From Saprospiraceae bacterium (GTDB taxonomy: Bacteria; Bacteroidota; Bacteroidia; Chitinophagales; Saprospiraceae): a stretch of 64,000 nt of DNA. Under the pieces are notes generated by a model that was not told where the DNA came from, did not search any database, and saw only the letters and a list, made by a program, of their open reading frames with translations. Below, in pieces: positions 43,751 through 53,244 of this stretch (position 1 is its first letter; the number at the start of each line of letters is the position of its first letter). Both the position numbers and the translations under genes were made by a program. The stretch spans positions 38,501 through 102,500 of the forward strand of contig JADJOB010000002.1 in NCBI GenBank assembly GCA_016714025.1, written 5' to 3'.

Positions 43751-44793
43751 GCTTTGGAATCCAATTGAGGATTATAAATCCGGTAAAGAATGTCGCTGAT
43801 TAAAAATCCAAATATGGTAAGTGCCGAACCAAGCAATAGTAAAAATTGAACCTGGGGCCAATCCCGAACAGAAATCGAATGATACATCAATCTCCCTAAT
43901 CCGGGAATACTAAATATTTGTTCGATGATTAAGGAGCCTGATATTAATGCAGGGAATAAACTTCCAATCCATGCAATAAGCGGAACCATAACCACCGGAA
44001 ATGCTTCGTCTTTTAATGCTTGACGATAACTCATGCCACTACTCAATGCTCGAATCCAATAAAATTTATGAGTTACTTCCTCCATCCCATTTTTTATTAA
44101 CCTACTGAGATAGGCCAAAGAAGGAATAATAAAACAAACCAACGGTAAAATCATAAATTCAGGTTGTTGGATCCAAATCAACCAGGGATTTGAAATGGAA
44201 AGACTTTGCATTCCGCTTGGAAATATTTTTAAAAAATCAGGATTTGCAAAAAATAAAAGCAATAAACTTGCCAACCAAAATACCGGAATTGCATGAATCC
44301 AAATTAAACAAGAATTAATAATTTTTAAGCCAATAGACTTTGGATACATTACCGAACTGCGTCCCAACCAAATGCTGATGCATAGAATTAATCCAATGGC
44401 TGGCAGTTGAAAACTCAAAGACCATGGAAGTGCATCTTTAAATTTTTTAGAGACTGCTTGTTGATCTACAACGGACCTTCCGAAGTCGCCCGATAAATAC
44501 TCAGTCAATTTATTGTGAAAATTATTGTTAACTCCATTCCACCAAAACTGGGGCAGAATGGAAGCTGTTTGCATGGAATCCGTTTTTGACGGAATCCAGC
44601 TAAAATAAAACAATGGAATTTGTACCGGATCAATGGTTTGACTTTCATGTTGTCCGGCATTTTCTGAAAGCATGATTTCATTGTAGGATCCGGGAATTAA
44701 GCGGATCAGCCAACAGGACAGATACAACACAAGGATCAGGCTAAAAATACCAAATCCAATTCTTTTGAATATAAAGGATACCATGCATTGCAA
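43747..44793 (-). CDS. ABC transporter permease, DppB/OppB-type
   Basis: This 348-residue permease (start may be the internal ATG at 44784, MVSFIFKRI) has a typical DppB first helix, FKRIGFGIFSLILVLYLSCW. A long loop with GDFGRSVVDQQAVSKKFKDA (about 118-137) carries the 'DFG-S' motif. The EAA loop is SGMSYRQALKDEAFPVVMVP, then IGSLFPALISGSLIIEQIFS and IPGLGRLMYHSISVRDWPQV. Gene order dppB-dppC with overlap is canonical, but the ATPases are elsewhere. It is the first gene of the pair. Confidence 0.93.
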   Translation of the reverse strand: MQCMVSFIFKRIGFGIFSLILVLYLSCWLIRLIPGSYNEIMLSENAGQHESQTIDPVQIPLFYFSWIPSKTDSMQTASILPQFWWNGVNNNFHNKLTEYLSGDFGRSVVDQQAVSKKFKDALPWSLSFQLPAIGLILCISIWLGRSSVMYPKSIGLKIINSCLIWIHAIPVFWLASLLLLFFANPDFLKIFPSGMQSLSISNPWLIWIQQPEFMILPLVCFIIPSLAYLSRLIKNGMEEVTHKFYWIRALSSGMSYRQALKDEAFPVVMVPLIAWIGSLFPALISGSLIIEQIFSIPGLGRLMYHSISVRDWPQVQFLLLLGSALTIFGFLISDILYRIYNPQLDSKA

Positions 44794-45274
44794 ATATCAG
44801 ACATTTAGAGGGAACACACTAACAAATTCAAAAAGGATGATTAATTGAATAATTAAATGTTTAATTAGCAGTATTATATTTGGATGATGCAAGCCAGACC
44901 CGGTCCCTTGTTTCATGAGTTTTAGGATTTATTCCAGGATATTATGTGCCAGATATTTTACAATTATTTTGAAAGCTTACCCAGAGTTCTTTAAGTGATA
45001 GGAACCATACTCGTGCTTCAAACAGGATTTATTTTATTTGCTCTTTGCTTTTAAAGACAAAGTAAGTCTTCAGTACCGTTGATTTATTCAGATCCTTAAG
45101 AAGTTTTGTATCTGATCTGGTTAAGTTTTTCATTTTTGAAACACAGCCCACAGTAAAACAATTGGTTACGTGGTATAACTTTTGTTGCGTTGGCTTTTAT
45201 TAGTTGTACCCTTTGGCGCATTCAATATTATCCAAGGTTGGTAATGCATTTATTATTTGAACGCTGATCAAAAT
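44794..45274. other. gap without a supported gene
   Basis: These 481 bp carry only short frames on either strand. There is no recognisable motif, terminator or repeat. The sequence is AT-rich and must hold the promoter for the dppB/dppC-like genes near 44800-44880. I see nothing else. Confidence 0.6.
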
Positions 45275-45889
45275 TCAACGAATGTATTTAGAATTTTGTG
45301 ATTTTCCTTCTGATAGCATTTCAATACTTTTTTGAATGCGTGCCAATCGGGTTGCATCGCGTTTGGCTTCCAATATGTAATTTATATATTCCCGTTTATG
45401 CGAATTGGAAAACGCATTAAAATTCTTCTTTGCAAGGGCATGCTTATTCAATGCACGTTGAAAATCATCCGGAATTACAATAGCTGAATCCGGAATCTTT
45501 TGGACGGGTTTTGAAAGCTTAATTCCTTTTTCATTAAGATCCATGGCCTCCTGGATGCAGGCTTTTAAAACTTTTTTTGAAGGCAGGTCCTGAATGCAAC
45601 TGATTTTTCCAAAATCTCCCATCGCCGTTTTTCCTTTATCCGTAAGCAAATTACTGGATTTAACCATCAACTTTTCTTTCCAAAATCCAAAAGCACAATG
45701 CTGTTTAAAAGCAGCCATGCTGCAGAGGATATCCCCTTTATACAGAAAATGTGGAAAATTCCATTTCATGGTTTCGACACATTCCGGACAATTGGCATGC
45801 ACTATATCTCTTAAAAATTTCAAAATCTCCTGTGCAAACGGAGCTGATTTAGAAATGTAAGCATCGATGCGCGGATCCAAATTTTGCAT
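45275..45889 (-). CDS. DUF1801/YdeI-OmdA-like protein
   Basis: This 204-residue protein has two parts. Residues 1-110 are DUF1801-like (NLDPRIDAYISKSAPFAQEI, HANCPECVETMKWNFPHFLY, CAFGFWKEKLM). Residues 140-204 match the YdeI/OmdA 'bacteriocin protection' helical domain (IPDDFQRALNKHALAKKNFN, FSNSHKREYINYILEAKRDA then TRLARIQKSIEMLSEG). This two-domain form is common in Bacteroidota. YdeI in E. coli is linked to antimicrobial peptide tolerance, but the biochemical function is unknown. It is isolated, pointing away from the upstream T9SS gene. Confidence 0.9.
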   Translation of the reverse strand: MQNLDPRIDAYISKSAPFAQEILKFLRDIVHANCPECVETMKWNFPHFLYKGDILCSMAAFKQHCAFGFWKEKLMVKSSNLLTDKGKTAMGDFGKISCIQDLPSKKVLKACIQEAMDLNEKGIKLSKPVQKIPDSAIVIPDDFQRALNKHALAKKNFNAFSNSHKREYINYILEAKRDATRLARIQKSIEMLSEGKSQNSKYIR

Positions 45890-46044
45890 AAATTCAAATT
45901 ACACGGCTAAGATAAGTACTGCTATTTTTTTTGATTAAGTTTTACAAATTAAACTCAAATTAGTAACTTTATAAACCAGAATGTTTAAAAATTATTCTTA
46001 GAGGTCTTTTTGCTTCTAATAGGGATCTTGTTAAAATTAAAATT

Positions 46045-48822
46045 ATGAGCCCGATACCTTATTGCATATTAAATCCTAAAATTGACTTATTAAAAATTTT
46101 AAGTTTTGTTCTTTTGTTTCCAATTATTGGTACTGGGCAACAAAACCGAATCGTTGCACCAGATGACATGGTGGTGAGTTGCGGATTTCAATTTACTACT
46201 AAGGATTTGTCTGATACCAGCAGCACCTTATTTGGCAAGCTCCAAATGGATTCCAGTCAACGAAAAAAATTAATCAGTCTGGATGTAGTTTGTAAACAGC
46301 TTTGTGAATCAAATAAGAAAACCGGTTATCCGGGACCCATACCACCGGCTCCATCTGAACCTCCGGCTTCGGCGAAAGCCTGTGCCTATTTTGGAGCTTT
46401 ATTTGATTCACTTCATAAAAATAATTTGTATGAAATGGTATGGGGCTTTGATGGATACCTTACAAATCCATTGGAGTTAAATTACACGTTGGAAGTTTCA
46501 GATTTGAGATTTTGCAATCAGGGTAAAATTCTTCGTATATTTTCCACACAGGGACCAAATCAAACCCTTTTAAAAGATACACAAACCATTTGGGTGGTCA
46601 ACTGCCATCCGTTTTATATTAATACCCTGGACTTATGCGATCCAAATGATGATGTTGTAATTCCGGATTGCGATTTGAAACAGGTCCAGTATGGTTGCAA
46701 TATTCCAAAAAGAGATACCAGTTCCTACCCAAAATTACCAATGGATTCCTGCCGTTCGATTGGAATCGATTTTGTCGATTCGATTGGAGTTCAATTGCCG
46801 GAACATTATTTTTATGTATTACGGCAATGGCAATTGACTGATTGGTGCCAGTTTGATCCAACGGACCCAGATTCCAAAGGGCGTTTTAACATAACAGATA
46901 CGATATTTGTAATTGATGATCAATCCCCTAAAACATCCATAGCCTTAACCGATTGTACAGAAGCTGATTCAACAGGATTTGCTCAGGTAATGATTCAAGC
47001 CCATGCAACGGATAATTGCACGGCGGTTGATTTTATTAGATACTCATATTTAATTGATTTGAATAATGATGATGCCGGTATCTATGATGGATCTGATTTA
47101 AAAGTGGGTCCGTTGACCATTAGGGAAATGGTAGCAGGTAAAATTCCAACTTTTAATTACAATCCATATGCGACAATTCAAAACAATGCACAAATTGCAG
47201 ATGGAAGCTATCCTATCGGAAAACACAAAATTGTGTATGTCACTGTAGATGGACTTAATAATGAATCAAAAGATACCGCCTATTTTGAAGTTGAAAGACA
47301 AGAAGCTCCTGAAGTAATTTGCCCTTCGGAAGTGTTTAATATTCCTGTGCATCTTCCACAATCCATTGTATTGGATATTAAAACCTTATTATCCAGTGTA
47401 GTTGACAATTGTACAGTCTATTCCAAATTAAAAATCTACCTGGACGGACAGAAAGAAAAAATTCAGGACCTTATTAGCTGCGAAGATTTTTTTGAAGTCG
47501 GTAATCCGGATACGCTGAAACGCGATTACAAAATATATATTGAAGATGCTGCGGGGAATATTAAAATTTGCACTGTTAATGTAAATTTTATACGCTTGAA
47601 TGCATGCGATACTCAAAACAGGATTGATCATTCGGGTCAAGTAATTACTCAAAGATCCAAACCGATAGCCCAAGCCAGAATTTTAGTTCGTTCTGATTTA
47701 CAAAACCAGATTCTTGACAAAAAAGATTGCAATTCGAATTTTGAATTTTCTACATTTAGTGTGAATCCAGGATTTTATCTTGATATTAAAAAAATTGATG
47801 CAGTTGCCAATGGGGTTGATGTGTTGGATGCATTTTTAATTTATCAGCATTATTTAGGAATCCAATCTTTATCAAATCCTTTTGATTACCAGGCTGCAGA
47901 TCTGCATAAAAATCAAATAATTACTCCGGCGGATGTACATCAAGTGCTTCGAATCATTTTAGGAATAAATAGCAATTCAATTAATCCTGAAAATTGTTGG
48001 TTATTTTTTAATGCAAAAGATTCAACTTCAATCTCCGATGTAAAATTATTAAAAGATACCATTCTCACGTGCATCGGTCTAAAATTAGGCGATATTACAG
48101 GAGATGCTTTAACTATTTGTGATGAAAAATATGTTGAACCAAGCAAATGCATTAAACTATACTATCCCGCACTCCAGGCTGAAAAAGGAAAGCAATACAG
48201 AGTGCCCGTCACGTGTTCAAATTATAAGTCGATCATCGGATTTCAATCCGGTTTTCAACTTGTTGGAACGGATCTAATATTGGATTCTATTCTGGAAGGA
48301 AAACTCAAATTTCCCTTTAGCTTTAAACAAACTGATCTCAGATTAGATTCAACACATTTTAATTTTGTATTTGTGACACCTTCTCCGGATTTATATAATC
48401 TGACTTCAAATGAAGTATTGTTTGAATTGGTTATCACTGCTAAAAAAGACGGATTGTTTACGGATTACCTGGTTCCAAATAATCTCACTTGCAAAACCGT
48501 GGCATATCAGGAAGATAAAGAAGCCTTATCGATTTGCACGAATTCAGTCCTGATCGATGCAAAAGATTTAAAGTCTTATGAGCCCTCAATCTTTCCCAAT
48601 CCATTTTCGGATAATCTTCAAATTCGTTTTCCACATAATTTTAATAAATCCAACTTACAAATTGTGGATGTATTTGGAAGGCAAATTTATTCAACTTCTT
48701 TAAATACGAATCTTAATCAAGTTTTGGAATTACCAGGTTATCTATTTCCAAACAAGGGTATTTTTTATATCAAGCTCCAATCGGATGATGTAAGATTGGT
48801 TAAAGTAATTGTAAGGGAATGA
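46045..48822 (+). CDS. large secreted surface protein with dockerin-like region and T9SS type A sorting domain
   Basis: This 925-residue protein has a signal-like N-terminus (KIDLLKILSFVLLFPIIGTGQQ). Two or three HYR-like modules follow at about 240-520, marked by DNCTAV and VDNCTVYSKLK with 'DDQSPKTSI' linkers. A paired dockerin-like segment is at about 590-660 (ANGVDVLDAFLIYQHYLGIQ, then KNQIITPADVHQVLRIILGI). A cohesin-like beta part is at about 705-840. The C-terminal T9SS type A domain is at about 850-925 (EPSIFPNPFSDNLQIRFPHN, then KGIFYIKLQSDDVRLVKVIV). It is exported by T9SS and probably anchored at the surface. Confidence 0.88.
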   Translation: MSPIPYCILNPKIDLLKILSFVLLFPIIGTGQQNRIVAPDDMVVSCGFQFTTKDLSDTSSTLFGKLQMDSSQRKKLISLDVVCKQLCESNKKTGYPGPIPPAPSEPPASAKACAYFGALFDSLHKNNLYEMVWGFDGYLTNPLELNYTLEVSDLRFCNQGKILRIFSTQGPNQTLLKDTQTIWVVNCHPFYINTLDLCDPNDDVVIPDCDLKQVQYGCNIPKRDTSSYPKLPMDSCRSIGIDFVDSIGVQLPEHYFYVLRQWQLTDWCQFDPTDPDSKGRFNITDTIFVIDDQSPKTSIALTDCTEADSTGFAQVMIQAHATDNCTAVDFIRYSYLIDLNNDDAGIYDGSDLKVGPLTIREMVAGKIPTFNYNPYATIQNNAQIADGSYPIGKHKIVYVTVDGLNNESKDTAYFEVERQEAPEVICPSEVFNIPVHLPQSIVLDIKTLLSSVVDNCTVYSKLKIYLDGQKEKIQDLISCEDFFEVGNPDTLKRDYKIYIEDAAGNIKICTVNVNFIRLNACDTQNRIDHSGQVITQRSKPIAQARILVRSDLQNQILDKKDCNSNFEFSTFSVNPGFYLDIKKIDAVANGVDVLDAFLIYQHYLGIQSLSNPFDYQAADLHKNQIITPADVHQVLRIILGINSNSINPENCWLFFNAKDSTSISDVKLLKDTILTCIGLKLGDITGDALTICDEKYVEPSKCIKLYYPALQAEKGKQYRVPVTCSNYKSIIGFQSGFQLVGTDLILDSILEGKLKFPFSFKQTDLRLDSTHFNFVFVTPSPDLYNLTSNEVLFELVITAKKDGLFTDYLVPNNLTCKTVAYQEDKEALSICTNSVLIDAKDLKSYEPSIFPNPFSDNLQIRFPHNFNKSNLQIVDVFGRQIYSTSLNTNLNQVLELPGYLFPNKGIFYIKLQSDDVRLVKVIVRE

Positions 48823-48828
48823 AGGAAA

Positions 48829-49256
48829 ATGCTGCAATGCTGCAATGCTGCGATGCTGCAATGCTATAATGAATTAATGTTTAATAAATTTGAATGGACT
48901 GCCAAGTTACCGAAGGCGTCTCGCCGAGGTTTGTACGACTCATGAAAGAAGAAGGAAAGTCTGTAGGGAAATGCTGCAATGCTAAAATGCTGCAATTCTA
49001 TAATGAATTAATGTTTTAATAAATTTGAATGGACTATCTAGTTACCGAAGGCGTCTCGCCGAGGTTTGTACGACTCGTGAAAGAAGAAGGAAAGTCTGTA
49101 GAGAAATACTGCAATGTTACAATGGTGCAATTCTATAATGAATTAATGTTTTAATAATTTTGAATGGACTATCTAGTTACCGAAGGCGTCTTGCCGAGGT
49201 TTGTACGACTTATGAAAAAAACGAGAAAAGTCTGTAGAAATTTAGTCTGTAGAGTA
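48829..49256 (+). repeat. 135-bp tandem repeat, about three copies, with short coding units
   Basis: The core GTTACCGAAGGCGTCTCGCC starts at 48906, 49041 and 49176, exactly 135 bp apart. Each copy contains an ATG frame reading MDYLVTEGVSPRFVRLVKEE (or close) of 41 codons in copies 1 and 2, ending TAA at ATGTTTTAA. Copy 3 drifts into a 69-codon frame. Copies begin with GCTGCAATG micro-repeats (48829-48868). Whether the frames are translated is unknown; frame conservation over three copies may be passive. Confidence 0.85.
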
Positions 49257-49313
49257 GTGCTGCAAAGTTTGGAAACACGAAATAAAAACACTCAAATCGT
49301 AAAAAAACAAACG

Positions 49314-49350
49314 TTCCAAAATCAAGGGTTTCAACCCTTGATTTTTGGAA
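49314..49350. terminator. strong bidirectional hairpin terminator
   Basis: TTCCAAAATCAAGGGTT (49314-49330) pairs with AACCCTTGATTTTTGGAA (49333-49350) with one bulged A. It lies between the convergent T9SS (+) and methyltransferase (-) genes, with AT tracts on both sides. The segment 49373-49430 repeats GCAGCATT words, inverse to the GCTGCAATG micro-repeats on the other side. Confidence 0.75.
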
Positions 49351-49433
49351 TGTTTATTTTTGAAACATTGTAGGATCGAACCATTACAGCATTGCAGAAT
49401 TGCACCATTGCAGCATTGTACCATTTACTCCAG

Positions 49434-50156
49434 CTATTTTAACCGAAATGCAACAAAGAAATAATTATTAGCTGCTGCGATTAATTCAAAATCGAGGTAA
49501 TAACTTTCTCTGAAATTTTTAAAGGCCAGGTACTCATGCCTTGGAACTGTAAATTCATCAAACATTACAATATCACCTTTTTTAAGATAGGGTGCAAGCA
49601 TGGTCAGCACATATAAACTGGATGAATACAGATCCGCATCCATATGGATCAGTTTTGGAAGATTCCAATCTGCATCTTTAAGAAACAAAGGAACCGTTTT
49701 TTGAAAGAGCCCTTTATAAAACCGAACCCGTTCATCTTTTATATCGGGAAGCTTGGACCCGGTGCTCATATCCCCTGCTTTAAAAATCCCCCACTCTTCC
49801 GGTAAACCTTCAAAAGTATCAAATCCATGAAATCTGGATTCAGGGTGTTGATTGTGTTTCACCCACCAGGAAAAAGAATGCCCTGCCGCTACTCCAAATT
49901 CCAAGTACAACAAGGGTTTGTCCAATCCTTGATTTGAAACTAAATATTGATACAAATCGTAACGTTTCAGGTAATTCCAATCTGCCGAGTAAAAATCATT
50001 AAAGCTTATTGCTGGGTGACTGTGAACCCATTTGGAAATCCCTGACAAATGAACAAGGTTTAGCAAAATTTTAGAGAAGGGTTCAAAAACAACATGAAGC
50101 CTCAAACGGATAAACAAGGCTTTAAGTTTTCGGATAATGGAAAGTTGAAAAGACAT
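49434..50156 (-). CDS. TylF-like class I SAM-dependent methyltransferase
   Basis: This 240-residue protein has the SAM-binding segment LLYLEFGVAAGHSFSWWVKH (about 76-95, E-F-G-V-x-x-G-x-S) and GFDTFEGLPEEWG, the exact TylF/MycF-type motif. LIHMDADLYSSSLYVLTMLA (about 160-180) carries metal-binding Asp residues. YLKKGDIVMFDEFTVPRHEY follows. TylF relatives methylate sugar or polyketide hydroxyls; in Bacteroidota they often modify surface glycans. It is convergent with the repeats region and divergent from the ctpA gene by about 110 bp. Confidence 0.9.
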   Translation of the reverse strand: MSFQLSIIRKLKALFIRLRLHVVFEPFSKILLNLVHLSGISKWVHSHPAISFNDFYSADWNYLKRYDLYQYLVSNQGLDKPLLYLEFGVAAGHSFSWWVKHNQHPESRFHGFDTFEGLPEEWGIFKAGDMSTGSKLPDIKDERVRFYKGLFQKTVPLFLKDADWNLPKLIHMDADLYSSSLYVLTMLAPYLKKGDIVMFDEFTVPRHEYLAFKNFRESYYLDFELIAAANNYFFVAFRLK

Positions 50157-50233
50157 CTGATTTATTGAAAACCAAAGATAGGCCTGAAAGAATTATCAGA
50201 AACCAGATACAATAATTATATGTTTGACGTTGA

Positions 50234-50241
50234 TAACTTTG
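50234..50241 (+). promoter_or_regulatory. candidate -7 element for ctpA-tsaB
   Basis: TAACTTTG at 50234-50241 fits TAnnTTTG and lies 25 bp before ATG 50266. No clear -33 element is spaced at 20 bp. Confidence 0.45.
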
Positions 50242-50265
50242 CATTTAATTGCTTCGATCAAACCC

Positions 50266-51894
50266 ATGAAAAAAAGAAACATACTTACGATCCTTTCGGC
50301 TGCATTTATTCTATGTCTGGCAGCCTTTACCTATAATAAGGAATTTGAAATCGCCAAAAACATTGAAATATTTGCAAACGTCTATAAAGAAATCAATTCC
50401 AATTATGTAGATGAAACCAATCCCTCAAGCCTGATGAAAACCGGCATTGATGCCATGCTTCATCAGCTGGATCCGTTCACAAATTACATTTCAGAGGTTC
50501 AAATTGAAAACTACCGGCTGGCTTTTGAAGGAAAATACAATGGAATTGGCGTTCGAGCCAAGCGAATTGGGGATTATGTCACCGTAACGGAGGTTTACCA
50601 GAATTATCCGGCCTTTAAAGCCGGCATCAAAGTAGGTGACCAGGTTTTGGCAGTAAATGGTCAGGACGGGAAGGGAAAAGAAAGCGAGGATCTCTTTCAG
50701 ATTGTCCGGGGTATGCCAAAAAGTGAAGTTGAATTTACCATAAAACGGCCCGGTATTAAAGAAAAACTAAATCTAAAGCTGGTCCGGGATGAGGTTAATA
50801 TTCCGAATGTACCTTATTCAGGGATGGTGAATGCGGATGTTGGATTCATCTATCTAAGCACTTTTACAGAAAATGCAGGTAAAAATGTGCGGGAAGCCTT
50901 AAATAAACTTAAGGCCGACCATCCGAATATGAAGGGAGCCATTCTGGATCTTCGAGAAAATGGGGGTGGACTTCTGAGTGAAGCAGTAGAAGTGTCAAAT
51001 GTGTTTATCCCTCAGGGTCAATTGGTTGCAAGCACTAGAAGTAAATTAAAAGAACGCGAACAACTTTATAAGACCTCGAATCCACCCGCAGATCCAACCA
51101 TCCCGCTGGTTGTTTTGATTAACAATCACTCGGCCTCTGCATCAGAAATTGTAAGCGGAACCATCCAGGATCTAGATCGTGGGGTCATTCTTGGTCAAAT
51201 TTCATATGGAAAAGGCCTCGTTCAAAATACGAAAGACGTAGGTTACAATGCGAAGGTTAAATTGACCATTGCGAAATACTACATTCCCTCCGGAAGATGC
51301 ATTCAAAGTGTAAAGTATGAAAATGGTGAACCGGTCCATTTGCCAGATTCCTTGCGGGTTGCGTTCAAAACGCGGAATGGACGGACCGTTTATGATGGAG
51401 GTGGCGTAAAACCTGATATCGAATTACCGGATGCAGACTATCCCAGAATTATTAAAAAATTAATAGATCAAGATTTGATTTTTAATTATTGCACAGAGTT
51501 TTGCCTTAAAAATCCGGCACCGACAGATCCAAAATCCTTCGAATTTGCTGGTTTTGAAGAATTTATAAGCTATTTAAAATCAAAACAATTTGACGATCTG
51601 GATACCCTGGAGGTAAAATTGAATGAAATTCAAAACCTGTCTGCAAAGGAAGGCGATCAAACGATTGCTGAGAATGTCACAAAAATGAAAAACCACCTGA
51701 ATCAAAAGCAATGGTCTGAATTAACAAAGCATAAAAGTCTGATTTCCAATATCATAGAAGAAGAAATTGTCAGAAGAAGCTTTTATGAGGAAGGCAGTAT
51801 TCAAAAGAAAATGGTTCATGATCCTATTATAAAAGAAGCCTTAAGTATACTATCTGATCCCCTTCGTTACAGTAAGATACTTGGAAAGCCTTGA
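50266..51894 (+). CDS. C-terminal processing peptidase CtpA (S41)
   Basis: The 542 residues start at ATG 50266 (MKKRNILTILSAAFILCLAA), a signal anchor. An N-terminal cap (NAVYKEINSNYVDETN region, about 35-75) is followed by PDZ at about 80-165 (NGIGVRAKRIGDYVTVTEVY, FKAGIKVGDQVLAVNG). The protease core has LRENGGGLLSEAVEVSNVFI, catalytic Ser near 288 in NNHSASASEIVSGTIQDLD and Lys near 316 in ISYGKGLVQNT. It is shorter than the Prc-type enzyme at 31395 and belongs to the CtpA/CtpB class. It overlaps tsaB by four bases, so the two are coupled. Confidence 0.94.
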   Translation: MKKRNILTILSAAFILCLAAFTYNKEFEIAKNIEIFANVYKEINSNYVDETNPSSLMKTGIDAMLHQLDPFTNYISEVQIENYRLAFEGKYNGIGVRAKRIGDYVTVTEVYQNYPAFKAGIKVGDQVLAVNGQDGKGKESEDLFQIVRGMPKSEVEFTIKRPGIKEKLNLKLVRDEVNIPNVPYSGMVNADVGFIYLSTFTENAGKNVREALNKLKADHPNMKGAILDLRENGGGLLSEAVEVSNVFIPQGQLVASTRSKLKEREQLYKTSNPPADPTIPLVVLINNHSASASEIVSGTIQDLDRGVILGQISYGKGLVQNTKDVGYNAKVKLTIAKYYIPSGRCIQSVKYENGEPVHLPDSLRVAFKTRNGRTVYDGGGVKPDIELPDADYPRIIKKLIDQDLIFNYCTEFCLKNPAPTDPKSFEFAGFEEFISYLKSKQFDDLDTLEVKLNEIQNLSAKEGDQTIAENVTKMKNHLNQKQWSELTKHKSLISNIIEEEIVRRSFYEEGSIQKKMVHDPIIKEALSILSDPLRYSKILGKP

Positions 51895-52589
51895 AAGAAC
51901 CCTTGATTTTGATGATTGAAACTTCCGGACCAATTTGTAGCGTCGGAATAGCACATGGGAACAAGCTTCTTAACCTGTCTGAAGACCATCAGGGCGAACA
52001 TACCCGTGTGTTAAATGATTTGATTCGAAATGTCTTAAAGCAGTCTGATGTTACTTTAAAGGAGCTGGATGCAATTGCTGTAAATGAAGGGCCGGGATCC
52101 TTCACTTCTTTACGGATTGGTGTTGTAGCGGCGAAAGGCATGGCTTATGCTCTGGAAAAACCATTGCTATTGATTCCTGGATTAAAAGCCCTGGCCACCA
52201 CAGCAAAAGATCAAATTCCGGATGCTTTATATTACCTGCCCCTAATCGATGCCCGGCGAGATGAAGTGTATCTGGCAGTTTATAATTCAAATTTAGAAGA
52301 AGCCTTAGTTAGTCCCGTTGCTCAAATTTTGAATAATGAATTACAAACACGACTCAATATTGGAGTAGGGAAATGCGTTATAGCTGGAACAGGAGCCTTT
52401 AAATGGGAACAATTTATAAGCAATTGGCCTGTTTCAGTAGCAGAAGCACCCCTTTCGGCATCCAATTTAGTAAAAATAGCATTTGACCGATGGGGTCAAG
52501 GAGATTTTGATTCTGTTTCAGAAGCCAAACCCTTTTATCTCAAGGAACCAAATATAACTATTCCCAAAGAAAAACTCATAAGTCGTTGA
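51891..52589 (+). CDS. tsaB: tRNA threonylcarbamoyladenosine biosynthesis protein TsaB
   Basis: This 232-residue protein of the ASKHA fold has the TsaB start LILMIETSGPICSVGIAHGN and AVNEGPGSFTSLRIGVVAAK then GMAYALEKPLLLIPGL (about 64-100), the conserved GPGSFTGLR-like motif. It partners TsaD, TsaE and TsaC to form t6A37 on ANN-decoding tRNAs. The start is probably TTG (51891, overlapping the ctpA TGA, or 51903), because the first ATG at 51912 cuts the strand 'LILMIETS' short. Pairing with a ctpA gene suggests translational coupling. Confidence 0.95.
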   Translation: MKEPLILMIETSGPICSVGIAHGNKLLNLSEDHQGEHTRVLNDLIRNVLKQSDVTLKELDAIAVNEGPGSFTSLRIGVVAAKGMAYALEKPLLLIPGLKALATTAKDQIPDALYYLPLIDARRDEVYLAVYNSNLEEALVSPVAQILNNELQTRLNIGVGKCVIAGTGAFKWEQFISNWPVSVAEAPLSASNLVKIAFDRWGQGDFDSVSEAKPFYLKEPNITIPKEKLISR

Positions 52590-52678
52590 ACTTTAGTCCG
52601 ATTTGATCCATTTATATATATAAGAACACCTAATATATATGAGATCCGGAAAATATTTAAGACAACTTTCAAAATCGG

Positions 52679-52728
52679 CACAGTTTTAGCTTAATTCTTA
52701 GCTGTTAATGCATTTTTAAAAAACTGTG
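52679..52728 (+). promoter_or_regulatory. palindrome upstream of the first ArsR gene
   Basis: CACAGTTTT (52679-52687) and AAAACTGTG (52720-52728) are perfect 9-bp inverted copies. The right one ends two bases before ATG 52731. It may act as an operator or fold the leader over the start site. Confidence 0.5.
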
Positions 52729-52730
52729 AC

Positions 52731-53069
52731 ATGAGGAATAAAAAGAACGAAACGATTACTCTCAAAAAAGGACCAAAAGAAGTTCAATTAGACTATTCAG
52801 ATCTAAGAAGGGCTGTATTAGTTCTTCGTGCGGTCAACCACAAGCTTCGCCAGCGTGTGATTGACTTACTGGAGGAAAATGATACGATGACCGTCACAGA
52901 CATCTATATTAAACTTCGTTTGGAACAATCGGTAGCCTCTCAGCATTTGGCTATTTTGAGAAGAGCCGGGGTAGTCGCAACCGAGAGACAGGGTAAATTT
53001 ATTTATTACTCTCTCGACAGAGACAGGTTAAATCAAATCTCCAAATTAGTGGAAGATTTAGCGGGTTAA
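52731..53069 (+). CDS. ArsR-type winged-helix regulator
   Basis: This 112-residue protein has a lysine-rich start (RNKKNETITLKKGPKEVQLD), then the ArsR fold: LVLRAVNHKLRQRVIDLLEE, KLRLEQSVASQHLAILRRAG (recognition helix, about 69-88) and VATERQGKFIYYSLDRDRLN for the wing. It lacks the metal-binding cysteines of classical ArsR/SmtB. It shares LEQSVxSQHLxILR with the next gene, so both are paralogues. Neither has an obvious target next to it. A 9-bp palindrome lies just before its ATG. Confidence 0.9.
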   Translation: MRNKKNETITLKKGPKEVQLDYSDLRRAVLVLRAVNHKLRQRVIDLLEENDTMTVTDIYIKLRLEQSVASQHLAILRRAGVVATERQGKFIYYSLDRDRLNQISKLVEDLAG

Positions 53070-53171
53070 CCATCCCACTTTCCATGTATCTTGATCAGGC
53101 AATAGTACACACTGCAACGTTACTCACTGATTTACACTGCATTAATAAATAAAAAAAATATTTAATATTTA

Positions 53172-53202
53172 TTTGCAATTCCGAAAAATCTTCTCATCTT
53201 TG
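53172..53202 (+). promoter_or_regulatory. promoter of the second ArsR gene
   Basis: TTTG (53172-53175) and CATCTTTG (53195-53202), 19 bp apart, match the Bacteroidota promoter consensus in spacing and content. The start codon at 53245 is 42 bp downstream. Confidence 0.6.
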
Positions 53203-53244
53203 TTCCGTTAAGGTCAACTACGAAAATCAAAATAAGAAACTTCG

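Noticed and set aside
48906..48940. GAAGGCGTCTCGCCGAGG as a transcription terminator
   Set aside because: The GGCG-TCT-CGCC stem is very short and has no T-run; it is better explained as part of the 135-bp repeat.
48829..49256. CRISPR or attC array suggested by 135-bp periodicity
   Set aside because: Units are continuous tandem copies without unique spacers or boxed palindromic ends.
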